The position numbers were made by a program, and so were the translations under genes. DNA of 64,000 bases from Oceanisphaera marina. GTDB lineage: Bacteria; Pseudomonadota; Gammaproteobacteria; Enterobacterales; Aeromonadaceae. The stretch lies in NCBI RefSeq assembly GCF_014643915.1, contig NZ_BMKE01000012.1:44680-108679 (forward strand). Reading direction: 5' to 3'. A model generated the notes under the pieces. It did no database searches. It worked only from the letters and a program-made list of their open reading frames with translations, and was not told the origin of the DNA. Below, in pieces: positions 26,850 through 36,352 of this stretch. Numbering within the stretch: position 1 is the first letter of the stretch; every line of letters begins with the position of its first letter.

Positions 26850-27389
26850 TCAGTCTTCTATCGCGATCAGCATCTTTTTCAGCAAGGCTGCGGCTTGCTG
26901 CTGCTCGTCTGGGGTCAGCGTATTGGCCAGCTCGGCCTCGGCCGCCAAATGATGCTTGACCGCTTCTTCCAGTACCTTGAACCCCTGTTCGGTAAGGGTC
27001 ACGATAACACCACGCCTGTCATGATCCGCCTGGGCACGGCTGACCAGCCCCCGACTTTCAAGCCGATTAATGCGATTGGTCAAGGCGCCTGAAGAGATAA
27101 GCACCATGCTCTGCAGCTGATTGGGCGATAGCTGAAAGCTTGGCGGGTAACGACGCAACGCCGCCAGCACATCAAATTCACCCACGTTCAAATCATAATG
27201 TGCCAGGTCTTGCAGCACTCGACGGGTAATAAAGTATTCCAGACGCACTATGCGCCCAATTACTTCGGTACTGCCTAGCTCGAGGTCGGGACGAACCTGC
27301 TGCCAAAGACCAACAATGCGGTCTATTTGATCCATCACCTCGTCTTGGGTGGGGTTGTTAGAAGTGTTCTGCATGTAGTTATCGTCCAT
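26850..27389 (-). CDS. MarR-family transcriptional regulator
   Basis: About 179 residues. Winged-helix region: LNVGEFDVLAALRRYPPSFQLSPNQLQSMVLISSGALTNRINRLESRGLVSRAQADHDRRGVIVTLTEQG, including the DRRG wing. The start is uncertain: ATG at 27389 (MDDNYMQN) with GGAGCG upstream is preferred over an upstream codon at 27452. The GST gene downstream is a candidate target; ligand unknown. Confidence 0.86.
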   Translation of the reverse strand: MDDNYMQNTSNNPTQDEVMDQIDRIVGLWQQVRPDLELGSTEVIGRIVRLEYFITRRVLQDLAHYDLNVGEFDVLAALRRYPPSFQLSPNQLQSMVLISSGALTNRINRLESRGLVSRAQADHDRRGVIVTLTEQGFKVLEEAVKHHLAAEAELANTLTPDEQQQAAALLKKMLIAIED

Positions 27390-27623
27390 TATTATTCGAC
27401 GCTCCAATATATTCGCGGCCATTTTCACGTCAAGAGACCTCAATAATAACATAAAGAATTCTGTTGCTGCCTAGCTGCAATGGTGTACGGAGCGAGAAAA
27501 AAACCCTTTTCTTTACTGGTTTACACCGTAAGCTGGCCGTTTAATGACCGTGATAGTTACGGTATACTCCGCTGGTTTAACAAGATTAATGGAAATGAAT
27601 AAGCCAACTGGGAGAATAAAAAG

Positions 27624-28058
27624 GTGAGCCTGTTAAAAAACCTGTTGCTGGCCGGTGTTGCCGCTGCCGCGTTAAGTGGTATGGCTTATGCCGCCAATGA
27701 AATGTCGCCTGAAGCCATTGCCGAACGTACCAAACCGGTAGGTAGCGTTTATACCGCTGCCGATCTGGAAGGTATTGTCGACACTGCCGCCGCAGGCAGC
27801 AGCGACGAACCCGCGGAGCCACGCAGCGGAGATGCGGTCTTTAACGCCGCGTGTTCTGCCTGTCACGCTACCGGTGCAGCCGGTGCGCCCATTAAAGGCG
27901 ACGCTGACGCATGGGGACCACGTATTGCCAAGGGTCGCGACACTCTGCTGAACCACGCGCTGAATGGCTTTAACGCCATGCCACCTCGTGGTGCGTGCGG
28001 CAATTGCTCGGATGAAGAAATTGCCCATGCCGTTGATTACATGATAGACGCCATCTAA
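27624..28058 (+). CDS. Cytochrome c5-like mono-haem cytochrome
   Basis: 144 residues with signal peptide to about Ala24, haem site CSACH at 77-81, Met119 as likely sixth ligand in FNAMPPRG, and a CGNC pair (125-128) forming the c5-type disulfide. Periplasmic electron carrier; partners unknown. GTG start at 27624 with AAAAGG just upstream. A terminator follows. Confidence 0.9.
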   Translation: MSLLKNLLLAGVAAAALSGMAYAANEMSPEAIAERTKPVGSVYTAADLEGIVDTAAAGSSDEPAEPRSGDAVFNAACSACHATGAAGAPIKGDADAWGPRIAKGRDTLLNHALNGFNAMPPRGACGNCSDEEIAHAVDYMIDAI

Positions 28059-28087
28059 GTAAAACAAGGGCGCTGAGCCATGTTGAT

Positions 28088-28114
28088 AAAAAGCCGCAGC
28101 AATGCGGCTTTTTT
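28088..28114 (+). terminator. Rho-independent terminator after cytochrome c5 gene
   Basis: AAAAAGCCGCA-GCAA-TGCGGCTTTTTTG hairpin with a 6-base T tract, 30 bases past the stop. Confidence 0.9.
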
Positions 28115-28248
28115 GTGCCTGCCGCAAGAAGCAGCAGCGCGACTGCTTCGAGCAATATTTGCATGGTATGCAAGCACAACCGAAGTCTCCCTGCATAGTA
28201 CGACTCTCGCCAGCATCCATGGTTTTACTGACAGCTGACCGCTGATAG

Positions 28249-30264
28249 CTATCCTTTCTTGAGCATGGCCCGCAGGTTGGCAACACTGCTCTGGCCTTTT
28301 TGCATGCGTTCCGCTTCACTGGGAGGCTTGCGATTATGTTCCCAGTCCAGATCCTGCTGCGGCAGTTCGAGTAAGAAACGACTCGGTTCGGGCCGTATCT
28401 GTTCGCCAAACTGGCGTCGCTCCCGGCACAGGGTAAAAGTCAGTGCTTGCTGGGCCCGGGTAATTCCCACGTAGGCCAGGCGCCGCTCTTCTTCGATATT
28501 GTCTTCGTCTATGCTGCTCTGATGAGGCAACAAGCCCTCTTCCATGCCCACCATGAATACATAGGGGAACTCCAGCCCCTTGGACGAATGCAGCGTCATC
28601 AGCTGAACCTGTTCGCCGTCATCTTCGTCTTCTCCCCGCTCCATCATGTCGCGCAGGGTCAGACGGATCACCACTTCGGGAAGCGTCATCGGCTCTTCCA
28701 GCTCGGAGCCTTCCAGCATCTGACTGACCCATTTGAATAGCGTCGACACGTTTTGCATGCGCATTTCGGCGGCTCTGGGGCTGGGCGAACTCTCGTACAG
28801 CCATTCTTCGTAGTTGATGTCTTTGATCATGTCGCGCACCGCTTCCACCGCGTTGCCCCGCGCCGCTTCCTCGCCGCGGCGCACCAGCCAGTTGCTGAAG
28901 GCGCGAACCGACAGCAGGCCGCGCCCGTCGAGGGTTTGTTCCAACCCCAGCTCGAAGCTGGCGGCAAACAGGCTTTTACCTCGACTATTGGCGTAGGTCC
29001 CCAGCTTTTCCAGGCTGGTGGGGCCAATTTCACGGCGCGGCGTATTCACGACACGCAAGAAGGCGTTATCGTCATCGGCGTTCACCAACAGGCGCAGATA
29101 CGCCATTATGTCTTTGATTTCGGTGCGAGAGAAAAACGAGGTGCCGCCGCTGATCTTGTAGGGAATACGGTTGGTCATCAGCTGTTTTTCCAGCATCCGC
29201 GACTGATGATTGCCCCGATACAGAATCGCGTAATCACCAAAGCGGGTGCCGTTCATGAACTTGTGGCCCATGATCTCAGCGACCACCCGCTCCGCTTCAT
29301 GCTCTTCATTTTTGGCAAACAGCACCCGCACCGGCGCCGCATAGTCCATTTCGGAAAATAGCTGCTTTTCAAACACATGGGGATTGTTGGCAATCAGAAT
29401 ATTGGCACACTGCAGAATTTGTCCGCGCGAGCGATAATTCTGCTCCAGCATGATTACCTTGAGCTGCGGGTAGTCTTCTTTTAACAACACCAGATTTTGC
29501 GGCCGCGCCCCGCGCCAGGAGTAAATCGACTGATCGTCGTCACCCACCACGGTAAAGCGTGCGCGCTCACCGGCCAGCAGCTTGACCAGCTCATACTGGC
29601 TGGTATTGGTGTCCTGATATTCATCCACCAGCAAGTAGCGGATCTTGTTTTGCCAGTACTGCCGCACTTCGTGATTGGTTTTCAGCAGCAAGGTGGGCAT
29701 CAGGATCAGATCGTCAAAATCCAGCGCATTATAGGCCTTCATCTGGCGCTGATAACGGGCATAACACTCGGCAAACAGCACCAACTCGGGATCGTTCGCC
29801 AGTCGTGCCGCCCGCGCCGGTAATACCAGATCGTTTTTCCAGTTGGAAATGGTGCTGATCAAGCGGCCAAGGGCGTCTTTATCGCCGTCCAGCTCCTGCT
29901 CGGTCAGATCCTTTAACAGCGCCAGCTGATCCTGATCGTCAAACAGTGAAAAGCCGGCCTTTAAATTCAGCGTCTTGTGTTCGCGGCGAATAATATCCAG
30001 GCCCAGGGTATGAAAAGTCGATACCATCAAGCCCCGCGCTTCGCTTTTGCCCAGGGCTTGTGACACCCGCTCTTTCAATTCACGGGCCGCCTTGTTGGTG
30101 AAGGTTACGGCGGCGATATTTCGCGCTTTATAGTCACACTTTCGCACCAGATAGGCGATTTTATTGATGATTACCCGCGTCTTGCCACTGCCGGCGCCCG
30201 CCAGCACCAGGCAGGGGCCACCAATGTAGTGCACGGCATCGTCTTGGGCTGGATTCAGTTTCAT
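28249..30264 (-). CDS. rep: Rep, ATP-dependent 3'-5' DNA helicase
   Basis: 671 residues, the length of E. coli Rep. UvrD/Rep superfamily 1A with Walker [13 protein letters not shown], motif Ia [15 protein letters not shown], Walker [10 protein letters not shown], motif [16 protein letters not shown], motif IV EQNYRS, motif [13 protein letters not shown] and [10 protein letters not shown]. It moves ahead of or assists the replication fork and clears protein roadblocks. The frame is open to 30330, but [11 protein letters not shown] at 30264 is the family start. The next gene (csdA) is divergent. Confidence 0.95.
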   Translation of the reverse strand: MKLNPAQDDAVHYIGGPCLVLAGAGSGKTRVIINKIAYLVRKCDYKARNIAAVTFTNKAARELKERVSQALGKSEARGLMVSTFHTLGLDIIRREHKTLNLKAGFSLFDDQDQLALLKDLTEQELDGDKDALGRLISTISNWKNDLVLPARAARLANDPELVLFAECYARYQRQMKAYNALDFDDLILMPTLLLKTNHEVRQYWQNKIRYLLVDEYQDTNTSQYELVKLLAGERARFTVVGDDDQSIYSWRGARPQNLVLLKEDYPQLKVIMLEQNYRSRGQILQCANILIANNPHVFEKQLFSEMDYAAPVRVLFAKNEEHEAERVVAEIMGHKFMNGTRFGDYAILYRGNHQSRMLEKQLMTNRIPYKISGGTSFFSRTEIKDIMAYLRLLVNADDDNAFLRVVNTPRREIGPTSLEKLGTYANSRGKSLFAASFELGLEQTLDGRGLLSVRAFSNWLVRRGEEAARGNAVEAVRDMIKDINYEEWLYESSPSPRAAEMRMQNVSTLFKWVSQMLEGSELEEPMTLPEVVIRLTLRDMMERGEDEDDGEQVQLMTLHSSKGLEFPYVFMVGMEEGLLPHQSSIDEDNIEEERRLAYVGITRAQQALTFTLCRERRQFGEQIRPEPSRFLLELPQQDLDWEHNRKPPSEAERMQKGQSSVANLRAMLKKG

Positions 30265-30410
30265 GAGGGCATTCCGACAGTTGAACAGGGCACGTATTCT
30301 AACGGTTGCCACCGGCAGGCGAAAGGCCAAGCGTCCTTCTGGCAGCTTGTAAACTCGCTCTTACCAATAAAAACACTTTGGCACTTTTCGATCTTATCCC
30401 ATGTTAATGT

Positions 30411-30436
30411 TTCCGTGTTCTTCCGTGGATTCCGTG
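30411..30436 (+). repeat. Three short TTCCGTG direct repeats
   Basis: TTCCGTG occurs at 30411, 30421 and 30430 in the rep-csdA gap (30265-30537). The gap has no gene. The role is unknown; it may be a fragment of a dispersed repeat. Confidence 0.5.
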
Positions 30437-30537
30437 GCGAAATAGGGTTTGATTTGGCTTATCTTGTCCTCTTTACCCTTTACACTTCATGCTTAACCGC
30501 ACATGATCTTGCCAGCGCTTATTTACCTGAACTTATC

Positions 30538-31752
30538 ATGGCATTCGATATACAGACTCTTAGACTCGACTTTCCTGCTCTGGCCCAATCCGTAAACGAT
30601 CATCCGTTGGTGTATCTGGATAATGCCGCCACCACGCAGAAGCCGCAAATCGTGCTGGATGCGCTCAGTCACTATTATCAGCAGCAAAATGCCAACGTGC
30701 ATCGCGCTGCCCACGCCCTGAGCGGACAGGCCACACAGGCATTTGAGGGCGCGCGCAGCAAGGTTGCCCGCTTTATTAATGCTCCCGAGGCCAAGCAAGT
30801 TATTTGGACCCGGGGCACCACCGAGGCTATCAACCTGGTGGCGTACAGCTTTGGTATGCACAGCCTCAAGGCCGGTGATGAAATCATACTGTCGACCCTG
30901 GAGCATCACGCCAATATCGTGCCCTGGCAGCAAGTCGCAGCGGCTACTGGCGCCATCATCAAGGTGATCCCGCTTACCGCGACTGCCGAGCTGGATCTTG
31001 CGGCCGCCGCCACGCTGTTTTCAACCCGCACCAAATTGCTGGCCATCGGTCAGGTCTCGAATGCGCTTGGGGTGATCAACCCGATTAAAGAACTGATTGC
31101 CATGGCTAAGGCGGTGAATGCCGTTACGCTGGTGGATGGTGCCCAGGCGGTGGGCCATATGCCGGTGGATGTGCAGGCGCTGGACTGTGACTTTTATGTG
31201 TTTTCTGGGCACAAGCTGTTTGGCCCCACCGGTATTGGCGTACTGTACGGCAAGCGTCACTTGCTGGAGCAAATGCCGCCCTGGCAAACCGGCGGCGAGA
31301 TGATCAAACGGGTGAGCTTCGCGCGCACCAGTTTTGGCGAGCTGCCGTTCAAATTTGAAGCCGGCACCCCCAATATTGCCGGAGCCATCGGCCTGGGTGC
31401 GGCCATCGATTATGTGTCGGCACAAGATCGCACGGCTCTGGCTGAGCACGAACAGCAGTTAATGCAGCAACTGTTGACTGGCCTGGCTGCCATGCCAGAT
31501 GTGCATGTTATTGGCCGCCCCGCCGTCGGAGCCGTGTCGTTCTTGGTGGATGACGTGCACCCGCAAGACCTGGCCACCTTGCTCGATATGCAGGGCATAG
31601 CGGTGCGCACTGGCCATCATTGCGCCATGCCACTGATGCAGGCTCTGGGATTGGAGCAAGGGACGATTCGTGCCTCGCTCGCCTTTTATAATACCGCCGA
31701 CGACGTTGCCGCCCTGCTGGCCGGTATCGATAAAGCACGGGAGTTTTTTTAA
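30538..31752 (+). CDS. csdA: CsdA, cysteine desulfurase (SufS-like)
   Basis: 404 residues. PLP enzyme releasing sulfane sulfur from cysteine. Group II type: FYVFSGHKLFGPTGIGVLYG with the PLP Lys, HANIVPWQ, and the short catalytic loop RTGHHCAMPLMQAL with the nucleophile Cys. Start at the ATG 30538 (MAFDIQTL); the open frame upstream to 30229 is not protein-like. Overlaps csdE by one base (TAATG). Together with CsdE and TcdA it belongs to the CSD sulfur-transfer system. Confidence 0.92.
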   Translation: MAFDIQTLRLDFPALAQSVNDHPLVYLDNAATTQKPQIVLDALSHYYQQQNANVHRAAHALSGQATQAFEGARSKVARFINAPEAKQVIWTRGTTEAINLVAYSFGMHSLKAGDEIILSTLEHHANIVPWQQVAAATGAIIKVIPLTATAELDLAAAATLFSTRTKLLAIGQVSNALGVINPIKELIAMAKAVNAVTLVDGAQAVGHMPVDVQALDCDFYVFSGHKLFGPTGIGVLYGKRHLLEQMPPWQTGGEMIKRVSFARTSFGELPFKFEAGTPNIAGAIGLGAAIDYVSAQDRTALAEHEQQLMQQLLTGLAAMPDVHVIGRPAVGAVSFLVDDVHPQDLATLLDMQGIAVRTGHHCAMPLMQALGLEQGTIRASLAFYNTADDVAALLAGIDKAREFF

Positions 31753-32195
31753 TGCAGCACGCTAGTCACAACCAAAGTCACCCCCTGGGCCACACCATTA
31801 CCGACACCGATATTCGCGCTTTATTTCAAGCGGCCCACGGCTGGGAAGCGCGTTATAAAGAGTTGATCAAACTGGCCAAACAGTTGCCGCCATTGGATGA
31901 GGCAGATAAAACCGATGCCAACGCCATTCACGGCTGTGAAAGTCAGGCCTGGCTGGTGAGCAAGCAGGATGAAACAGGGCGTTGGCAGTTCCACAGCGAC
32001 TCGAACGCCCGTATCGTCAAGGGGCTGATGGCGGTAGTATTGGCCGCGCTCAACAACAAGACCAGCGAGCAGATCCAGGCCTTCGATATGGAAGCCTACT
32101 TCAGCGAACTGCAGCTATTGCCACACCTGAGCCCCTCTCGGGGGAACGGCCTGCGGGCCGTGGTAGAAGCCATAAAACACAGCTGTAAGCCGTAA
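31752..32195 (+). CDS. csdE: CsdE, sulfur acceptor (SufE-like)
   Basis: 147 residues. Accepts persulfide from CsdA at the conserved Cys62 in AIHGCESQAWL; ends with the RGNGLRAVVEAIK helix typical of the family. Start overlaps the csdA stop, so translation is coupled. Confidence 0.93.
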   Translation: MQHASHNQSHPLGHTITDTDIRALFQAAHGWEARYKELIKLAKQLPPLDEADKTDANAIHGCESQAWLVSKQDETGRWQFHSDSNARIVKGLMAVVLAALNNKTSEQIQAFDMEAYFSELQLLPHLSPSRGNGLRAVVEAIKHSCKP

Positions 32196-32238
32196 GCTTT
32201 CAGCTGTCAGTTAACGATAAACACCGGGCCCTGTAGCC

Positions 32239-32317
32239 CTGCGCTTTAGCTGCAGGTTCTGCGAAGCAGAATAATTTTAAAGAATCCCGCTGAGACGGGA
32301 CTGCAGCTAAAGCGCAG
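32239..32317. repeat. Cloverleaf-like inverted repeat (REP-like) between csdE and tcdA
   Basis: A perfect 17-bp inverted repeat, ctgcgctttagctgcag (32239-32255) and ctgcagctaaagcgcag (32301-32317), encloses two more hairpins: TTCTGC-GAA-GCAGAA (about 32257-32271) and TCCCG-CTGAGA-CGGGA (32285-32300). The whole folds as a three-arm cruciform in DNA or RNA. It lies in the gap between convergent genes, a typical REP location, and the core CGCTTTAGC recurs near 63714. Confidence 0.7.
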
Positions 32318-32385
32318 ACGACAGACACACTCATCGCTATTTTTATCATTTGATCTTGTTGTGCTGACGGCTTAAGGCTGATCGC

Positions 32386-33177
32386 TTACGGCTTTCTTTC
32401 CGCTGCTTGCGTAGCAAGCTTTGAAAGCACGCGGCTCACCATAAAGAAACCGAAGGTGGCGGTGATGTGGGTGATGGCGCCAAAGCCGGAGGCGCAGTCC
32501 ATTTTCATGGTACCGTCCGACTCTTTCTTGGTATTGCAAATGCCGCCGCTGCCGTCCGGGTAACGGGGCTGTTCGGTGGAAAACACGCAATCGACGCCAA
32601 ACTTGCGCTTGGGGTTCTTGCTGAAGTGGTGAAAACGGCGAAGATCGCCCCGTACCTTGGCGGCCAATGGATCTTGGATCGTCTTACTGAGATCACTGAT
32701 CCGGATCTGGGTAGGATCGAGCTGGCCACCGGCACCGCCCGCCATGATCACCGGGATCTTGTTGCGTTTGCAGTAGGCGATCAACGCCACCTTGGACTTG
32801 ACCGAGTCGATGGCATCCACCACATAGTCAAAATCATGCAACAGATGCTCCGCCAGATTGTCCGGGCTGATGAAGTCGTCCACCACAGTCACCCGGCATT
32901 CCGGGTTGATTAATCTGATCCGCTCGGCCATAGCCAGGGTTTTTTCCTGACCAATCTGGTTACTGAGCGCGTGGAGCTGACGGTTGGTATTGGTGATGCA
33001 GATGTCGTCCATGTCGATCAGGGTGATGGCACCAATACCGGAACGAGCCAGTGCTTCCGCCGCCCAGGATCCCACGCCGCCAATGCCGATCACACAGACG
33101 TGTGATGTGGCAAAGCGGGCCAGGGCATCGGCCCCGTACAGTCGGGCAATCCCCCCAAAACGCTCGTCAAAACTCAT
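32386..33177 (-). CDS. tcdA: TcdA (CsdL), tRNA threonylcarbamoyladenosine dehydratase
   Basis: 263 residues. E1-like ATP-dependent enzyme that cyclises t6A37 of tRNAs. N-terminal ATP-binding motif GIGGVGSWAAEALARSGIGAITLIDMDDICITNTNRQ; VVDAIDSVKSKVALI and GGAGGQLDPTQIRISDLSKT follow. In E. coli it is in the csdA-csdE-csdL group; here it is convergent to csdAE. ATG at 33177. Confidence 0.93.
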   Translation of the reverse strand: MSFDERFGGIARLYGADALARFATSHVCVIGIGGVGSWAAEALARSGIGAITLIDMDDICITNTNRQLHALSNQIGQEKTLAMAERIRLINPECRVTVVDDFISPDNLAEHLLHDFDYVVDAIDSVKSKVALIAYCKRNKIPVIMAGGAGGQLDPTQIRISDLSKTIQDPLAAKVRGDLRRFHHFSKNPKRKFGVDCVFSTEQPRYPDGSGGICNTKKESDGTMKMDCASGFGAITHITATFGFFMVSRVLSKLATQAAERKP

Positions 33178-33227
33178 TGTTCACTCCCCTTGATTGAGCG
33201 GGCATTATATCAGACTGACGGGGAACA

Positions 33228-33257
33228 GGGATTGGGGACTCGGGATTGGGGATTGGG
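33228..33257 (+). repeat. G-rich tract with G-quadruplex potential
   Basis: Five runs of 3-4 G separated by ATT, ACTC, ATT and ATT (GGG-ATT-GGGG-ACTC-GGG-ATT-GGGG-ATT-GGG), followed by TTCCCTAATCCCC that can pair with the last runs. In the gap between tcdA and ilvC. Confidence 0.6.
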
Positions 33258-33275
33258 TTCCCTAATCCCCAAACC

Positions 33276-33304
33276 AAAAAGGGAGGCTTTCGCCTCCCTG
33301 TGTT
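33276..33304 (-). terminator. Rho-independent terminator of ilvC
   Basis: AAAAAGGGAGG-CTTTCG-CCTCCCTGTGTTT: read on the minus strand the stem ends in a T tract 25 bp after the ilvC stop. Confidence 0.8.
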
Positions 33305-33328
33305 TGCAGCTCTGTTTATTATTATCTA

Positions 33329-34816
33329 TTAACCGCCAACGGCGATGTTTTTCATGTCGGTCATGTAAGAACGCAGTGTCTTGCCGATAGTCTCAACCGG
33401 GTGGTTACGAATCGCTTCGTTCACGTCAATCAGGCGACGGTTATCAACCGAGTTGGACTCAACCTCGAACGGCTTGCCGATCACGTTGGTGCTTACCTTG
33501 GGCATGAACTTCTCACGCAACAAAGGTACGGCGGCGTTGGCGAACAGGTAGTTACCGTACTCGGCAGTATCGGAGATAACCACGTTCATTTCATACAGAC
33601 GCTTACGGGCAACTGTGTTGGCGATCAGCGGCAGTTCATGCAGAGACTCGTAGTAGGCAGACTCATCGATGATGCCAGACGCGGTCATGGCTTCGAAGGC
33701 CAGCTCAACACCGGCTTTAACCATGGCTACCAGCAGAATGGCGTTATCGAAGTACTCTTGTTCGTCGATCACTACGTCGCTAACCGGATACTGCTCAAAG
33801 CTGGTGTCGGCAGTGGCTTCACGCCAGGTCAGCAGATCTTTGTCGTCGTTTGCCCAGTCGGCCATCATGCCGGCAGAGAAGTTGCCCTGGATGATGTCAT
33901 CCATGTGCTTGTTGAACAAAGGACGCATCAGCTCTTTCAGCTCTTCGGCCAGGTCGAACGCCTTGATCTTGGCCGGGTTGGACAGACGATCCATCATGTT
34001 GGTGATGCCGCCCTGCTTCAGCGCTTCGGTAATGGTTTCCCAACCGAACTGGATCAGCTTGCCTGCGTAACCGGCGTCGATACCGTCGGCAATCATTTTT
34101 TCGTGTGCCAGAATAGCACCGGCCTGCAGCATGCCACACAGAATGGTCTGCTCGCCCATCAGGTCAGACTTCACTTCGGCAACGAAAGAAGACTCGAGTA
34201 CACCGGCACGGTCGCCACCGGTGGCAGATGCCCACGCCTTGGCGATGGCCAGACCTTCGCCCTTGGCGTCGTTTTCCGGGTGTACGGCAATCAGGGTCGG
34301 TACGCCGAAGCCACGCTTGTATTCTTCGCGTACTTCAGTGCCCGGGCACTTGGGGGCAACCATGACCACGGTAATGTCGTTACGGATCTGCATGCCTTCT
34401 TCAACGATGTTGAAGCCATGAGAGTAACCCAGAGCTGCGCCTTCTTTCATCAGTGGCATAACGGCGTTAACGGCAGAAGTGTGCTGCTTGTCTGGAGTCA
34501 GGTTCATGACCAGATCGGCAGTCGGGATCAACTCTTCATAGGTGCCCACTTTAAAGCCGTTTTCAGTCGCCTGCTTGAACGACTGACGCTTTTCGGCAAT
34601 GGCTTCTGCACGCAGGGCATAGGCAACATCCAGGCCAGAATCACGCATGTTCAGGCCCTGGTTCAAACCCTGGGCGCCACAGCCAACGATAACCACTTTC
34701 TTGCCTTTCAGGTAGTTACAACCATCGGCAAATTCGTTGCGATGCATGAAGCGGCACTTGCCCAACTGGTCGAGCTGCTGACGCAGATTCAAGGTATTGA
34801 AGTAATTGTTAGCCAT
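33329..34816 (-). CDS. ilvC: IlvC, ketol-acid reductoisomerase (class II)
   Basis: 495 residues. NADPH- and Mg-dependent step of isoleucine-valine biosynthesis. The N-terminal Rossmann domain has [24 protein letters not shown], and the two knotted C-terminal domains put it in the long class II form of Enterobacteria-like KARIs (491 residues in E. coli). [15 protein letters not shown] at 34816 is the usual start; the frame extends to 34900. Divergent from ilvY with an inverted-repeat operator between them. Confidence 0.96.
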   Translation of the reverse strand: MANNYFNTLNLRQQLDQLGKCRFMHRNEFADGCNYLKGKKVVIVGCGAQGLNQGLNMRDSGLDVAYALRAEAIAEKRQSFKQATENGFKVGTYEELIPTADLVMNLTPDKQHTSAVNAVMPLMKEGAALGYSHGFNIVEEGMQIRNDITVVMVAPKCPGTEVREEYKRGFGVPTLIAVHPENDAKGEGLAIAKAWASATGGDRAGVLESSFVAEVKSDLMGEQTILCGMLQAGAILAHEKMIADGIDAGYAGKLIQFGWETITEALKQGGITNMMDRLSNPAKIKAFDLAEELKELMRPLFNKHMDDIIQGNFSAGMMADWANDDKDLLTWREATADTSFEQYPVSDVVIDEQEYFDNAILLVAMVKAGVELAFEAMTASGIIDESAYYESLHELPLIANTVARKRLYEMNVVISDTAEYGNYLFANAAVPLLREKFMPKVSTNVIGKPFEVESNSVDNRRLIDVNEAIRNHPVETIGKTLRSYMTDMKNIAVGG

Positions 34817-34905
34817 GATGTTCTTCCTGTTAATCCGTTTAATATAAATTCCTGCACCGCGAGCGGTGGCGACACAGTGACTATACCCCAAGCCGTTCAT
34901 TGCTT

Positions 34906-34939
34906 AAAATGATATATTCGGAACAGAGTATTTCATTTT
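34906..34939. promoter_or_regulatory. Inverted repeat between ilvC and ilvY (IlvY operator candidate)
   Basis: AAAATGATATATTC (34906-34919) and GAGTATTTCATTTT (34926-34939) form a 14-bp imperfect inverted repeat with a 6-bp spacer, as expected for a LysR-type tetramer site in the divergent ilvY-ilvC promoter. Confidence 0.65.
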
Positions 34940-34964
34940 ATGAAACGTCAACCAATGGAATCCC

Positions 34965-35849
34965 ATGGACTTTCGCCACCTCGAACTCTTTATACATCTC
35001 AGCCAAAGCCTGCACTTTGGTCACACCGCCGATGCCATGGCGGTCAGCCCCTCTACCCTGAGTCGCGCCATTCAACGACTGGAACAGGACACGGGTTGCG
35101 AACTCCTGGTCCGCGACAATCGCAGCGTCACTTTGACCCCTGCCGGGGCCCAACTACAGCAATTTGCCCTGCGCTGGCTGGCCGACTGGCAACACCTTAA
35201 GCAAACCCTGAAACATGGGGATAATAACCTGCAGGGACGACTGCGGGTATTTTGCTCGGTCACCGCCAGTTATTTTCTGCTGCCCGGGATCCTGGAGCGC
35301 TTTCGCAGCCGTTATCCCCGCCTCGAAATCCGGCTCGAAACCGGCGATCCGGCGCTGGCCATCGACAAGATACTCGACGATGAAACCGAGCTGGCCATTG
35401 CCGCCCGGCCCGATGCCCTCCCCGCCAAGGTGCATTTTATCAACCTGCAAACCGTGCCCATGGTGTTTATTGCGCCGACGACTGCGGGTCCGGTCAGCGA
35501 GTTGCTGGAGCAGCGACCGCTGGATTGGCACCGCTTGCCGGTGATTGTATCCGAGCAAGGGGTGGCCAGAAAACGCGCCAATCAGTGGTTCAAGGCCAAG
35601 GGCATTAGCCCCAACATCTATGCCGAAGTGGCGGGGAACGAGGCGATTATTGGCATGGTGGCGCTGGGTTTTGGCATTGGCGTTGTGCCCAGGGTGGTCA
35701 TCGATCACAGCCCCATGGGAGACAAGGTGCGCGTATTGGCGTCCAGCCCGGCACTCAAGTCGATTGAAGTGGGCGTGTGTCTGCTGAAGAAACGGCTGGA
35801 CGACCCACTGATCCTGGCCTTCCAGCAAACTGCGCTGTCACCCGACTGA
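34965..35849 (+). CDS. ilvY: IlvY, LysR-type activator of ilvC
   Basis: 294 residues. N-terminal HTH (MDFRHLELFIHLSQSLHFGHTADAMAVSPSTLSRAIQRLEQD), C-terminal ligand domain that in the family senses acetolactate/acetohydroxybutyrate. Divergent gene order with ilvC is the classical arrangement. Confidence 0.93.
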   Translation: MDFRHLELFIHLSQSLHFGHTADAMAVSPSTLSRAIQRLEQDTGCELLVRDNRSVTLTPAGAQLQQFALRWLADWQHLKQTLKHGDNNLQGRLRVFCSVTASYFLLPGILERFRSRYPRLEIRLETGDPALAIDKILDDETELAIAARPDALPAKVHFINLQTVPMVFIAPTTAGPVSELLEQRPLDWHRLPVIVSEQGVARKRANQWFKAKGISPNIYAEVAGNEAIIGMVALGFGIGVVPRVVIDHSPMGDKVRVLASSPALKSIEVGVCLLKKRLDDPLILAFQQTALSPD

Positions 35850-35946
35850 GTCATTCTGTTCGCACTTTTAACGCAAAATGACCACTCTGACCTGACGGTA
35901 GGCGATAATTAAGGCTAAAATGCCGCCATAGCCCAAGGAGATCATC

Positions 35947-36213
35947 ATGTTAGACCCTAAAAAACTGGAAGACATCGCCAAACAGATTCAAAACAGCCTG
36001 CCCAGCGGCATCAAGAACATGGGCGAAGAGGCAGAAAAACGCATTCGTACCGTATTACAGGCACAGCTGGGCAAACTGGATATGGTGACGCGAGAAGAGT
36101 TTGATGTGCAAACCAAGGTACTGTTGCGTACCCGTGAAAAGCTCAATGATATGGAAGCAAAACTGGCACTGCTGGAACGCAAACTGACCGATGTTCAGGA
36201 TGAACAAGGCTGA
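35947..36213 (+). CDS. ubiK: UbiK (YqiC), ubiquinone biosynthesis accessory factor
   Basis: 88 residues. N-terminal amphipathic part and a C-terminal trimerising coiled coil (about 50-85, EFDVQTKVLLRTREKLNDMEAKLALLERKL), the family layout. It helps ubiquinone hydroxylation and binds UbiJ, whose gene is at 48.9-49.5 kb. AAGGAG ribosome site at 35936-35941. Confidence 0.92.
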   Translation: MLDPKKLEDIAKQIQNSLPSGIKNMGEEAEKRIRTVLQAQLGKLDMVTREEFDVQTKVLLRTREKLNDMEAKLALLERKLTDVQDEQG

Positions 36214-36318
36214 GTTAGCCGAGCAGGTTGCATTGGCTGGTTTAGCGCTAGCGCTGAGTAATATTCATGTACTTGATCGCTCTCTGGCGCCAGGAGCGAG
36301 GGATTCCAAGCAGTAAAA

Positions 36319-36342
36319 GCAGGGAAGCAAGCTTCCCTGTTC
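36319..36342 (-). terminator. Terminator of the ubiD-fre operon
   Basis: AGGGAAGC-AA-GCTTCCCT stem; read on the minus strand it is followed by GCTTTTACTG. It lies just after the fre stop (36353). Confidence 0.7.
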
Positions 36343-36352
36343 CTTGACGCGT

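Noticed and set aside
33401-34912. 503-codon open frame on the plus strand opposite ilvC
   Set aside because: It is antisense to a clear IlvC; the codon bias of the real gene creates the open frame and no family is seen.
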